Of a DNA stretch of 64,000 nt, positions 17,238 through 26,030 are shown piece after piece. A model generated the notes under the pieces. The model worked only from the letters and a program-made list of their open reading frames with translations. It had not been told where the DNA came from and did no database searches. This DNA is from Mucilaginibacter phenanthrenivorans (GTDB lineage: Bacteria > Bacteroidota > Bacteroidia > Sphingobacteriales > Sphingobacteriaceae): contig NZ_JAHVAP010000003.1 in NCBI RefSeq assembly GCF_024721155.1, positions 496,001 through 560,000 on the forward strand, read 5' to 3'. The stretch's first letter is position 1, and every line of letters starts with the position of its first letter. The position numbers were made by a program, and so were the translations under genes.

Positions 17238-18938
17238 TTAAATCAAAAGCCTTACCGGCTCTTCCAGTAACGATTTCAATGTTTGCAGGAATGCGGCACC
17301 TGTTGCGCCATCAACCACGCGGTGGTCGCAGCTTAGGGTTACCTTCATTACGTTGCCAGGTACCACAGCACCATTCTTTACAACCGGAACCTGTTGAATG
17401 CCGCTAACAGCAAGGATACAGGCATCAGGTGTGTTTATAATTGCGGTAAACTCATCAACACCAAACATACCGAGGTTTGATATAGTGAATGTCGAGCCTT
17501 CCCAATCAGACGGCTGTAGTTTTTTAGCTTTTGCTTTTTGTGCAAAGTCCTTCACTTCAGCGCTGATGCGGCTTAATGATTTACCATCGGCAAAACGAAC
17601 AACCGGAACTAACAAGCCTTCGTCAACAGCTACAGCAACACCAATATGTACATGCTCATTGGTGCGGATCTTATCGCCAAGGTATGACGAGTTGATAGCA
17701 GGGTGTTGTTTTAAGGCAACGGCACAAGCCTTTAGTACGAAATCGTTAAACGAGATCTTAACCGGCGATACGTCATTAATACGGGTGCGGGCTGCAACAG
17801 CCTGGTCCATATCGATGCTCATAGTTACGTAGAAATGAGGTGCGGTAAACAAACTTTCTGATAAACGCTTGCTGATCACTTTACGCATCTGGCTAACCGG
17901 TTTCTCGGTATATTTCTCTTCACCTGTGTACGGTGCAAGCGGGGCCGGTGCAGGTTTTGCAGCAGGAGCAGCTGATGGTGCGGCGCTTGCAGGGGCAGCT
18001 GTTTCAGCAACAGGTGCAGGCGCAGCAGTTTTAGCAGCCGGTACATATTCTTCCACATCCTTTTTAATGATGCGGCCGCCTTCGGCGCTACCTTTTACAT
18101 CATTAAGGTTAATGCCTTTTTCCTTTGCAATTTTGCGTGCAAGTGGTGACGCCTTAACTCGGCTGTCGTCTGTAGATGTAGCATCCGCAGGACTGTCTGA
18201 TGGTGTTTCAGCTGCTGCTTCGGCAGCAGGCGCAGCTTCAGCTGTTGGGGCGGGCGCAGCTTCGTCGTCGCTTAACAGCGGGGTAATGTCGGTGCCGGCT
18301 TTACCAACAATAGCAATAATGCCATTAACTGGTGCGGCTTCACCCTCTTTAGGGCCAATGTATAATAAGGTGCCGGCTTCGTAACCAACAACTTCCATCG
18401 TAGCCTTGTCGGTTTCAACATCAGCAAGCGAATCATCGCTTTTTACAGTATCGCCTACTTTAAAGTTCCATTTGTTTATAACGCCTTCCGTCATGGTGTC
18501 ACTCAGGGCAGGCATGCGAATAACGGTTGCAGGGATACTGCTTTTGTCAACCTTTGGCTTGGCTTCAACAGCTTCAGCAGGTTTTTTATCTTCAGTTGCT
18601 TTTGGTGCCTTTGTTTTCGCGGGCTCGGCAGCAGGTTCAGCTTCAGCGGCGGGAGCAGCAGCCGGGGCATCAGCATTAATAGCCGACTGGTAGTCTTCAC
18701 CCTCTTTGCCTATTACAGCAATCAGTGCATCAACCGGAACAGCCTTACCTTCTTCAACACCTATATAAAGCAAGGTGCCGTCCTGGTACGATTCAAAATC
18801 CATCGTGGCTTTATCAGTCTCGATCTCGGCCAATACATCGCCCGATTTTACTTTATCACCAACTTTTTTATGCCATTTAGCCAATACCCCTTCGGTCATG
18901 GTATCGCTCATTTTTGGCATTTTAACTACTTCGGCCAT
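17238..18938 (-). CDS. pdhC: Pyruvate dehydrogenase E2, dihydrolipoamide acetyltransferase
   Basis: This 566-aa protein has two lipoyl domains, each with ETDKATM (lipoylated Lys43 in the first; the second about residues 134-210). Ala/Pro-rich linkers separate them from a peripheral-subunit-binding domain (SPLARKIAKEKGI, about 265-300) and from a catalytic trimer domain with DHRVVDG near the C-terminus. It transfers acetyl from lipoamide to CoA in the pyruvate dehydrogenase complex. It follows the E1-alpha gene by 48 bp on the same strand. E1-beta and E3 are not next to it. The extended linker regions account for the long opposite-strand shadows. Confidence 0.95.
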   Translation of the reverse strand: MAEVVKMPKMSDTMTEGVLAKWHKKVGDKVKSGDVLAEIETDKATMDFESYQDGTLLYIGVEEGKAVPVDALIAVIGKEGEDYQSAINADAPAAAPAAEAEPAAEPAKTKAPKATEDKKPAEAVEAKPKVDKSSIPATVIRMPALSDTMTEGVINKWNFKVGDTVKSDDSLADVETDKATMEVVGYEAGTLLYIGPKEGEAAPVNGIIAIVGKAGTDITPLLSDDEAAPAPTAEAAPAAEAAAETPSDSPADATSTDDSRVKASPLARKIAKEKGINLNDVKGSAEGGRIIKKDVEEYVPAAKTAAPAPVAETAAPASAAPSAAPAAKPAPAPLAPYTGEEKYTEKPVSQMRKVISKRLSESLFTAPHFYVTMSIDMDQAVAARTRINDVSPVKISFNDFVLKACAVALKQHPAINSSYLGDKIRTNEHVHIGVAVAVDEGLLVPVVRFADGKSLSRISAEVKDFAQKAKAKKLQPSDWEGSTFTISNLGMFGVDEFTAIINTPDACILAVSGIQQVPVVKNGAVVPGNVMKVTLSCDHRVVDGATGAAFLQTLKSLLEEPVRLLI

Positions 18939-18986
18939 ATATTATTTGATTCAATAGTTCTTATAAATTCAATTTAAATATAACGA

Positions 18987-19982
18987 TTAGCTCATTATAT
19001 AAGGGTAGTCCTTCTGCACGTAAACATCAGTGTATAATTCTGATGCTTCCGGCCATGGCGACTCTTCAGCAAACTTTACCGACTCATCAACCTCAGCCTT
19101 AATTTTAGCTTCGATCTCTTCAAACCATTTTTCATCAGCGTAATTTTCTGAAAGAATGATGTGTTTGGTAAGTTCTATCGGGTCTTTTGCCTTGTATGAT
19201 TCCAGTTCCTCTTTTGTGCGGTATTTCTGAGGATCGGACATGGAGTGACCTTTGTAACGGTAAGTACGCATTTCAAGGAATGTTGGGCCTTCGCCAGCAC
19301 GTGCGCGCTGAACGGCTTCGTCCATTGCTTTGTGAACAGCAGCAGGGTCCATGCCGTCAACCGGTGATGATGGAATGCCGTAAGGCAAGCCCAATTTGTA
19401 GATATCAGTTTGTGCAGTGGTGCGCTCCAAAGAAGTACCCATGGCGTAACCGTTGTTTTCGCAAACAAATATTACAGGTAATTTCCAAAGAGCAGCCATG
19501 TTAAAGGTTTCGGTAAGTGCGCCCTGGCGTACGGCGCCGTCGCCCATGTAGGCTACATTTACAAACTCGGTACCTTTATATTTTTCGGCAAATGCAATAC
19601 CTGCACCCAGGGGAACCTGTCCGCCAACTATACCGTGGCCGCCGTAAAAATGTTTCTCCTTATCAAACATGTGCATTGAACCGCCCTTGCCTTTTGAGCA
19701 GCCGGTTGCCTTGCCATAAAGCTCGGCCATAATGCTGTTTGAAGTTACGCCCTTAGCAATTGCATGTGCGTGATCGCGGTAAGCAGTTATCATACTGTCT
19801 TCCTGTTTAAGAACCGACATCGCGCCGGCTAATACAGCTTCCTGGCCTATATATAAGTGGCAAAAGCCCCTTATTTTTTGTTGCCCGTATAATTGTCCGG
19901 CTTTCTCTTCGAACTTCCGCATCAAAAGCATCGACTCGTACCACATCAGGTAAGTGTCTTTATTTATTTCGATTGAACTCAT
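18987..19982 (-). CDS. pdhA: Pyruvate dehydrogenase E1 component, alpha subunit
   Basis: This 331-aa protein has the ThDP-binding motif GDGAVRQGALTETFNMAALW...CENN (GDG to NN, about 30 residues) and the phosphorylation-loop region YRYKGHSMSDP typical of E1-alpha. It decarboxylates pyruvate and acetylates the lipoyl group of E2 together with E1-beta. It is the first gene of a pdhA-pdhC pair; the beta subunit must be encoded elsewhere. Confidence 0.95.
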   Translation of the reverse strand: MSSIEINKDTYLMWYESMLLMRKFEEKAGQLYGQQKIRGFCHLYIGQEAVLAGAMSVLKQEDSMITAYRDHAHAIAKGVTSNSIMAELYGKATGCSKGKGGSMHMFDKEKHFYGGHGIVGGQVPLGAGIAFAEKYKGTEFVNVAYMGDGAVRQGALTETFNMAALWKLPVIFVCENNGYAMGTSLERTTAQTDIYKLGLPYGIPSSPVDGMDPAAVHKAMDEAVQRARAGEGPTFLEMRTYRYKGHSMSDPQKYRTKEELESYKAKDPIELTKHIILSENYADEKWFEEIEAKIKAEVDESVKFAEESPWPEASELYTDVYVQKDYPYIMS

Positions 19983-20398
19983 GTATTATTAAACGATCAA
20001 TTTTTATATAAAGCGCAAATCTAATTATATCTATGAAATATAGAAAAGCAATGCGGTTGTTAAACGACTATTTTGTTAAAAAGATTTGTAATAATTTGAA
20101 TATGGTGCTTAATATTACCCGGAGCAAACAATTCTTCAGGTAGCTAAAACCCTCAATTTATGTGTAATTACCCTGTTTTTGTTAAAATGTTAAGAACTAG
20201 CAGAATATAAAAAATGCATCCGTTATTACATTTATCAAAAAAAATCCCGCAGTAATTAACATTTGCATACAAATGTTGAAAAAAAACAATCATTTAGTTG
20301 CAATTTTAAAAAATTTAAATAGTTTTGTAGCGAACAATAGACAGGGTGTCCAATTTAATAAACAATTTGTTGGCCTAATCAACAAAATAATACATTAA
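19983..20398. other. AT-rich divergent intergenic region
   Basis: This 416-bp region separates pdhA (minus) and the NlpC/P60 gene (plus). It is very AT-rich and holds one clear plus-strand promoter at 20298-20327. No ORF or RNA gene was recognised. Confidence 0.6.
20298..20327 (+). promoter_or_regulatory. Bacteroidota-type promoter for the NlpC/P60 gene
   Basis: A TTG (20298-20300) is followed after 19 bp by TAGTTTTG (20320-20327), an exact TAnnTTTG -7 box. The spacing fits the Bacteroidota primary sigma factor. The expected start near 20334 leaves a ~65-nt leader. Confidence 0.65.
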
Positions 20399-21001
20399 AT
20401 GAAGAAAGTTACTATCGTTATTGCGTTATTTCTCAGTGTTTTAGCTGCGCAAGCTCAAACAAAAACCAGTCCAGGTGTTTCGGACGAAAAAACTTCTGAC
20501 GATCAGGAGTCATTAGCAAAAGACTATTTATCGCAAATTATGGGTGTTGCAATGTCAGCAACCTCAAATATGAAACTTTTCCACTTTGTTTACGACTGGA
20601 TCGGTACCCCGTACCGTTTTGGCGGAAGCTCAAGAAGAGGAATTGATTGCTCAGCATTTACAAAGGAACTTTACAGCCAGGTATTCAATATGGATATCGA
20701 GCGCAGCTCACGCGATATTTTCAGCATGGTTAGCCCTGTTAGAAAAGATGACCTGAAGGAAGGCGATTTGGTTTTCTTTAAGATCCACAGCCGCAGGATC
20801 TCACACGTTGGTATTTATTTGGGCAACAACAAGTTTGCACATGCTTCGTCAAGGGGTGTGGCTATCAGCAGCCTGGATGATGCCTATTACAGCAGGTATT
20901 TTTATCGCGGTGGCCGCATGCTGGAATCATTTAAAGCTGAATTAACAAAACAAGCAAGCAGCTCAACAGCCAGCGCAAATAACGACCCAGATCAAAACTA
21001 A
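20399..21001 (+). CDS. NlpC/P60 (C40) peptidoglycan endopeptidase
   Basis: This 200-aa exported protein (signal peptide to about AQAQ) has an NlpC/P60 domain. The catalytic Cys84 lies in GIDCSAF, His136 in RRISHVGIYLGN and the third polar residue, His148, in FAHASS. It cleaves stem peptides of peptidoglycan (Spr/NlpC-like). The C-terminus is a polar Ser/Ala/Gln/Asn tail. A strong promoter precedes it and an intrinsic terminator follows, so it is a single-gene unit. Confidence 0.9.
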   Translation: MKKVTIVIALFLSVLAAQAQTKTSPGVSDEKTSDDQESLAKDYLSQIMGVAMSATSNMKLFHFVYDWIGTPYRFGGSSRRGIDCSAFTKELYSQVFNMDIERSSRDIFSMVSPVRKDDLKEGDLVFFKIHSRRISHVGIYLGNNKFAHASSRGVAISSLDDAYYSRYFYRGGRMLESFKAELTKQASSSTASANNDPDQN

Positions 21002-21022
21002 TCATTATAAACCTAAGAGATT

Positions 21023-21053
21023 AATCCTGTCGAACCCGACGGGATTTTTTTTT
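21023..21053 (+). terminator. Intrinsic terminator after the NlpC/P60 gene
   Basis: A 9-bp stem (atcctgtcg / cgacgggat) with an AACC loop is followed by a run of T residues, 22 bp past the stop. Confidence 0.9.
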
Positions 21054-21344
21054 GCCTTATTGCGAAGAAAAGAAAAATGTTTATGTTAGCCCCGGTTCTT
21101 AGGCGAAGTTGTCACTAAACAAAACACACGTTTCTTCTTCCCTCCTTCCGCGCAGCGAAGGGAGGGAGGTCCAGCGAAGCGTCGACCGGGTGGGTAAATC
21201 TGCGCGCGGCGTTAACGCTAATGCATTGGCGCTAATGCACGCGGGTTGACTCACCCCGACATCGCTTCGCTCGTCACCCCTCTCTGCTGCGCAAAGAGGG
21301 GAAGAAAGATTTATGTAAAAAACAAGGAGATAACCTAATCACAA
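21054..21344. repeat. Large imperfect inverted repeat, non-coding
   Basis: The left arm about 21130-21193 (ttcttcttccctccttccgc...) and the right arm about 21250-21307 (ctcaccccgacatcgcttcg...) are inverted and imperfect over ~60 bp. A 10-bp direct repeat cgctaatgca lies in the loop. Words such as 'gcgcagcgaagggag' and 'gagcgaagcgat' suggest a repetitive palindromic intergenic element. No gene is present. Confidence 0.7.
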
Positions 21345-22517
21345 TTGAAGGATAAGAAAAATATATTGGTGCCATCAAGCTGGCTGAAACAACTGATGCT
21401 GCTTTTTATAGCAGCAGCAATTCTTTTTTTCACATCTTGCAGGCAACACCGCCCGCCGCCGGAGGTGTATCATCCCCCGATAAAAAAAACTGTAATTATA
21501 AAACGCGACACAATTAAACGTGATACGGCTGAACGCGATTCCTTCTGCATAGCGGCTGTTGGCGATATTATGTTGGGCACCTCCTACCCCGACAATAAAA
21601 CCTTACCGCCCGACAGCGCAAAAGGCAGCTTCAAAAACGTGTTGCAGCAACTCCGTGACGCCGACCTTACATTCGGCAACCTGGAGGGCACATTGCTCGA
21701 TACCGGCGCGCCGGCCAATTACCGGCTCCATCAACTGATCAGGCCGTGGTTGTTCCGGATGCCGGAAAGCTATGGCGGTATTTTAAAGGATGCAGGCTTT
21801 AAGGTCCTCAGCCTGGCCAACAACCATATTGGCGATTTTGATGACCGTGGTCGCAAAAGCACGATGAAGGTACTGGATAGCCTGGGGATAAAGTATGGCG
21901 GGCAGGTAAGTCATCCATCATCAATATTTAAGCTCAAAGGAGTTACTTACGGCTTTTGTGCCTTTGCGCCCAATGGCTATACCTTGTCTATTCTCGATCT
22001 GAAAAATGCAGCCCGGATCATTAGCGATCTGAAACAAAAATGCGATGTGGTGATTGTATCGTTTCATGGCGGTGGCGAGGGTGTTGGCTTCGAACACGTG
22101 CCTTTTGTGATGGAAACCTTTGTTAACGAAAAGCGGGGCGATGTAAATGCCTTTGCCCACGCAGCTATTGATGCCGGCGCCGACCTGGTATTTGGCAACG
22201 GCCCCCATGTTTGCCGCGCACTGGAGCTTTACAACGATAGATTAATCGCCTATAGTCTGGGCAACTTTTGCACATATACCAGCGTGAGTGTGGCAGGCCC
22301 GTGCGGCTACGCCCCCATCCTAAAGGTTAACATCAACAAAAAGGGTGAATTTTTAAGCGGACAGATCATCTCAGGAATCCAAACCCATTATAATGGCTTG
22401 CAACTGGACACCTTAAACAAAGCCGCCATCCGCATAAAACAACTAACCGAAACTGATTTCCCGGATGCGGGTGTAAGTATTAGTGATGATGGAAGAATTA
22501 CTTTGACGAAGGAGTGA
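21345..22517 (+). CDS. CapA-family lipoprotein (PGA_cap metallophosphatase fold)
   Basis: This 390-aa protein has a lipoprotein signal with lipobox FTSC and a CapA/PGA_cap domain. Landmarks are AVGDIMLGTSYPD (first metal site), FGNLEGTL, LANNHIGDFDDRG, VVSFHGGGEG and GNGPHVCRALE...IAYSLGNF. Such proteins take part in polyglutamate or capsule synthesis or act as phosphatases; the substrate is unknown here. The start is TTG at 21345, favoured by the aaggaga ribosome site at 21324; ATG at 21396 is the alternative. Confidence 0.8.
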   Translation: MKDKKNILVPSSWLKQLMLLFIAAAILFFTSCRQHRPPPEVYHPPIKKTVIIKRDTIKRDTAERDSFCIAAVGDIMLGTSYPDNKTLPPDSAKGSFKNVLQQLRDADLTFGNLEGTLLDTGAPANYRLHQLIRPWLFRMPESYGGILKDAGFKVLSLANNHIGDFDDRGRKSTMKVLDSLGIKYGGQVSHPSSIFKLKGVTYGFCAFAPNGYTLSILDLKNAARIISDLKQKCDVVIVSFHGGGEGVGFEHVPFVMETFVNEKRGDVNAFAHAAIDAGADLVFGNGPHVCRALELYNDRLIAYSLGNFCTYTSVSVAGPCGYAPILKVNINKKGEFLSGQIISGIQTHYNGLQLDTLNKAAIRIKQLTETDFPDAGVSISDDGRITLTKE

Positions 22518-22530
22518 TATGTTATCAGAT

Positions 22531-22677
22531 CGTCATTGCGAGGAACGAAGCAACCTCTGCTAAGGACAATCAATAAACCCAAATGTTGCAGGCACCTTAA
22601 AGCCGCTGTTAGGTCAACACAATAATATTCTCCATAATCTGCATAGTTCAGAGGTTGCTTCGTTCCTCGCAATGACG
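22531..22677. repeat. Intergenic palindromic element, copy 2 (perfect 28-bp arms)
   Basis: The left arm 22531-22558 (starts cgtcattgcgaggaacgaag) is the exact reverse complement of 22650-22677. The 91-bp centre shares gttaggtc-acaca with copy 1 at 11633-11783. The intact arms suggest it is the younger copy. No ORF of a mobile element is present. Confidence 0.9.
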
Positions 22678-22696
22678 CAATTGTGAAAAATCTTAG

Positions 22697-22882
22697 TTAT
22701 ACTTCATCCTTTGTAGTTCGTACGAGGCTTATCCCCGTAAAGAAAAAAAGGACGGATATAATGCCTATTACTACAAGCGTAGTAATGTTGCCTGCATGGT
22801 TAATAATTTCAACACCTGTGTAAATAAGGCCGATAATCCCTAATACTGTAAGGATAGCGCCGAAGGTTCTTTTTAAGTTCAT
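22697..22882 (-). CDS. Small two-TM membrane protein
   Basis: This 61-aa protein has two hydrophobic helices (about 7-24 and 35-53) and charged ends (MNLKRTFG, RTTKDEV). It starts with ATG at 22882 and is divergent from the SPFH gene at 22974. It resembles short hypothetical membrane proteins seen in Sphingobacteriaceae. Function unknown. Confidence 0.6.
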   Translation of the reverse strand: MNLKRTFGAILTVLGIIGLIYTGVEIINHAGNITTLVVIGIISVLFFFTGISLVRTTKDEV

Positions 22883-22973
22883 GGTAGTATTTGCTGTTTT
22901 GTAAGCTTTTTGTTAAAAACAAATAGCACACCAATAAATAATCATACATTTATAATATTAAATTTTATCCGCT

Positions 22974-23912
22974 ATGACCCCCCAAATAGGCTTTTTTATT
23001 GTTGTGTTCATCATATTGGTGATCATATTTTCATCATTTGTGTCTGTAAAACAAGGCACTATAGTAGTAATTACAGTGTTTGGCAAGTACCGCCGCATTC
23101 TAACTCCAGGCTTAAACTTCAAGATTCCGTTCATCGAAAACATCTATTCCAAGATCTCCATTCAGAACAGATCGGTAGAATTGGAGTTCCAGGCCGTAAC
23201 TTTTGACCAGGCAAATGTTTATTTTAAGGCGATGCTGCTGTATTCGGTATTGGACCAGCAGGAGGAAACCATTAAAAACGTTGCCTTTAAGTTTGTTGAT
23301 GACAGGAACCTGATGCAGGCGTTGATCCGTACGGTTGAAGGCTCGATAAGAGCGTTTGTGGCTACCAAACGTCAGTCGGAAGTATTGATACTCCGCCGCG
23401 ACATTGTCGAGCACGTTAAGGAACAGCTTGATGTAATACTGGAAGGCTGGGGCTATCATCTGCAGGATCTGCAATTGAATGACATTACCTTCGACGATGT
23501 GATCATGAAATCGATGAGCCAGGTGGTTGCCTCAAACAACCTTAAAGCTGCTGCTGAAAACGAGGGACAGGCGTTACTGATCACCAAAACCAAGGCGGCC
23601 GAAGCTGAGGGTAACGCAATAAAGATCTCTGCCGAGGCCGAGCGCCAGGCATCACAATTACGTGGCCAGGGTGTGGCTTTGTTCCGCGAGGAAGTGGCTA
23701 AGGGTATGTCTGTAGCTGCAAAGGAGATGAAGGATGCCAATATGGACACTTCGGTAATCTTGTTTACTATGTGGACAGAATCTATAAAGCACTTTGCTGA
23801 AAATTCACAAGGCAACGTAATTTTCCTCGACGGATCAACCGATGCGATGCAACAAACCATGAAGGAAATGATGGCGTTAAACCAAATGCATGCGCAGCCA
23901 GTCAAAAAGTAA
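22974..23912 (+). CDS. Stomatin-like SPFH domain protein
   Basis: This 312-aa protein has an N-terminal TM segment (IGFFIVVFIILVIIFSSFV), then an SPFH domain starting VKQGTIVVITVFGKYRRILTPGLNFKIPF, and an Ala/Glu-rich helix (AAAENEGQALLITKTKAAEAEGNAIKISAEAERQ). This architecture matches stomatin/HflC-like scaffolds organising inner-membrane domains. It is distinct from the prohibitin-like SPFH protein near 2 kb. The DUF922 gene follows 20 bp later and is probably co-transcribed. Confidence 0.9.
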   Translation: MTPQIGFFIVVFIILVIIFSSFVSVKQGTIVVITVFGKYRRILTPGLNFKIPFIENIYSKISIQNRSVELEFQAVTFDQANVYFKAMLLYSVLDQQEETIKNVAFKFVDDRNLMQALIRTVEGSIRAFVATKRQSEVLILRRDIVEHVKEQLDVILEGWGYHLQDLQLNDITFDDVIMKSMSQVVASNNLKAAAENEGQALLITKTKAAEAEGNAIKISAEAERQASQLRGQGVALFREEVAKGMSVAAKEMKDANMDTSVILFTMWTESIKHFAENSQGNVIFLDGSTDAMQQTMKEMMALNQMHAQPVKK

Positions 23913-23932
23913 AAAATTTACTTTAACAGCTA

Positions 23933-24475
23933 ATGAAATTGGGATTTGTGCGATTGATCTGCCTTGCAGCGGCATGGCTTTTTATTACTAACAGTGCGTC
24001 GGCGCAAGCATACCGGCAACTAACTGCTTATGATTTCCAGGGGGTACCGCACCCCGAACAGGGCAAGATAGCTTATACCAATTGCTCGATATATTTCCAT
24101 TATGAGGCGCACCGTGAGCGGACTTATTACCGGCTGAATTTCGATATCCGGCTCACCATGAATAACTATAAGTCGTGGATGGATAAGCAGCACGTAAGCA
24201 CTAATGAAATGCTTGCTGAAGTTTTAAAACACGAGCAGGGCCATTATGCCATCGCGTTTATGGAGCAACAGGAGCTATTACGCACGGTTGGCAAAACCGT
24301 TTTTTATGCCGATTACCAGTATGTGGCGCAAAGTATCTTCGACAGGATAGATGCCAAATACAGGCAACTAAACCTGGACTACGATGCCGACACCAACCAC
24401 ATGCGGAACCGGGTACAGCAGCAAAGTTGGGACACTTATTTTAAAAAGCGACTGGAGTATATGCCGCCAGAGTAG
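23933..24475 (+). CDS. DUF922 exported putative zinc protease
   Basis: This 180-aa protein has a signal peptide (ending NSASAQ) and a DUF922 domain. The motif HEQGH at residues 100-104 resembles the HExxH zinc site (here HEQGHYAIAF), which is why the family is called a putative Zn-dependent protease. Proteolytic activity is not proven for the family. It lies 20 bp after the SPFH gene on the same strand. Confidence 0.75.
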   Translation: MKLGFVRLICLAAAWLFITNSASAQAYRQLTAYDFQGVPHPEQGKIAYTNCSIYFHYEAHRERTYYRLNFDIRLTMNNYKSWMDKQHVSTNEMLAEVLKHEQGHYAIAFMEQQELLRTVGKTVFYADYQYVAQSIFDRIDAKYRQLNLDYDADTNHMRNRVQQQSWDTYFKKRLEYMPPE

Positions 24476-24532
24476 ACAAGACCTCTCCTTTGATCAGCCT
24501 AAATGATTATAAGTGTTTCTAATGTATCCCGG

Positions 24533-25972
24533 CTACAGATTATAAATATAGGCAAACATTAACCCTACTGAAAAATAGGTGGCCTTTACATTATGTGTAT
24601 CTCCCTGTAAAAAATTACCATCATTTGCAGAGGTCATGTCTGCAAACTGGGGATAGGCCGAGGTATGCCCATAGTCGAACAATAAGCCTGTCCGCAGGTT
24701 GAACTTTCGTCGTTTCAGGTTGCCGCCTATTTGCATATGGTAAATGTTATAGTTGGATATATTTGAGATATTTCCGTCGTCGTCCTTGTATTTTTTTTGA
24801 TCATAATAAGTAAAATCGGTACGCGCCGAAATAAAGCCGGTAACATCGGGTTTTAACTCATAGGTAAACCCGATACCATAGTTTATAATGGACCTGCGGG
24901 CATCCTTAAGCTTCAAAATCTCAGATGTAAAAGTATTATCATTCCCCTCATTCGACCTGATAAAATCAGTGCTCCGCGGTGTGATAATACTATACTGGCT
25001 GACACTATTAAAATATTCCGCACTGATGTAGATCTGTCCCTTATTTAAATCATAAGCATATCCCAACGCAAGGCTCAGGGGCATTTTGTAGTTTTCACTA
25101 AGCTTGGTTTGCCTATTACTGGCCAATAAGTTTGTCGTATCAGTGGGGTCAACATGTAAATCCGTAATCAAATTGTCGCTTAATAGTTCTGCACTGCTTT
25201 TTAGTTTAACCAATGGCGAAGTAAAGTTTAAGCCTAAGTGGCTTCTGCCATCATCATAAGCAAATCCAACCTTAAATTTAAGGCTCACATTGTAGTGGGA
25301 TACCTGGTAAGACGATTGCAAATTTGTGATCGGCTCCGATCCTGAACCGGTGGTTTGATTGATAATTGCCCTTGCGCTGTAATTTTCCTGTAAAGTTTGC
25401 GTGCGATATTGCCCCTGGGTCGAAAAGCCGAAAGCCAACTTCGGTGAAAGTTTAAAACCTGTGCTTAACAAAGCGCTTGTTTCGTTTATCGTATTCTGGC
25501 CGTTATACTGCCCGAGAAAGCTTTCATCCCCAGGGCTGTAAGCGTCATTGAGCACATTAAATTTACGATCGAGCTGCTGCGTGGCCTGGTAGTTTATCAC
25601 CGGGTTTTGTATAATGGCATAGCCTACGCTGAATTTTTTGCTACCTTTCATAGCCAATACACCCGACGCCATTACCGGCACGATACTTACATTCGAGGAT
25701 TTTAGGTTGAGCCCGGCACCTACCCCATCCTTTACTTTGAATGAGTTTAGCTGGTAAACAGAGCCGCTTATTGATGCGGAATTTTTGGTATTATAAGCCA
25801 GTAGCGCCGGGTTAAAGTAAAGCAGGCCGCTGTCTCTTGTAAATGCAACCGCGGAGCCGGGTGTTAAAATTCCGGCGGGATTATACTGTGCTGACCAATA
25901 GTTGGCATCCTGCGCCTGAGCATAATAAAAGCACGCGCCGAACAAAATAATTGTGAGGTAAAGTTTTTTCAA
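24533..25972 (-). CDS. FadL/OmpP1-like outer-membrane beta-barrel
   Basis: This 479-aa protein has a signal peptide (MKKLYLTIILFGACFYYAQA) and the early motif GLLYFNPALLAY, which recalls the NPA hatch motif of FadL/OmpP1 (TodX) hydrophobic-substrate transporters. Alternating aromatic strands run to a C-terminal AYIYNL. The start codon is TTG at 25972; no in-frame ATG gives a signal peptide. Substrate unknown. It is convergent with the DUF922 gene. Confidence 0.65.
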   Translation of the reverse strand: MKKLYLTIILFGACFYYAQAQDANYWSAQYNPAGILTPGSAVAFTRDSGLLYFNPALLAYNTKNSASISGSVYQLNSFKVKDGVGAGLNLKSSNVSIVPVMASGVLAMKGSKKFSVGYAIIQNPVINYQATQQLDRKFNVLNDAYSPGDESFLGQYNGQNTINETSALLSTGFKLSPKLAFGFSTQGQYRTQTLQENYSARAIINQTTGSGSEPITNLQSSYQVSHYNVSLKFKVGFAYDDGRSHLGLNFTSPLVKLKSSAELLSDNLITDLHVDPTDTTNLLASNRQTKLSENYKMPLSLALGYAYDLNKGQIYISAEYFNSVSQYSIITPRSTDFIRSNEGNDNTFTSEILKLKDARRSIINYGIGFTYELKPDVTGFISARTDFTYYDQKKYKDDDGNISNISNYNIYHMQIGGNLKRRKFNLRTGLLFDYGHTSAYPQFADMTSANDGNFLQGDTHNVKATYFSVGLMFAYIYNL

Positions 25973-26030
25973 GGCGATATTGTTTGCCTAAAAATAATAC
26001 TTTTATATAGTTATAAAAAATTATCCCAAG

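Noticed and set aside
17398-18693. Plus-strand Ala/Ser-rich frames opposite pdhC
   Set aside because: They are shadows of the Ala/Pro-rich linkers and lipoyl domains of E2.
21054-22677. CRISPR-like array suspected from repeats
   Set aside because: Repeats are inverted, unevenly spaced and occur once per locus; no direct-repeat/spacer pattern and no cas gene.
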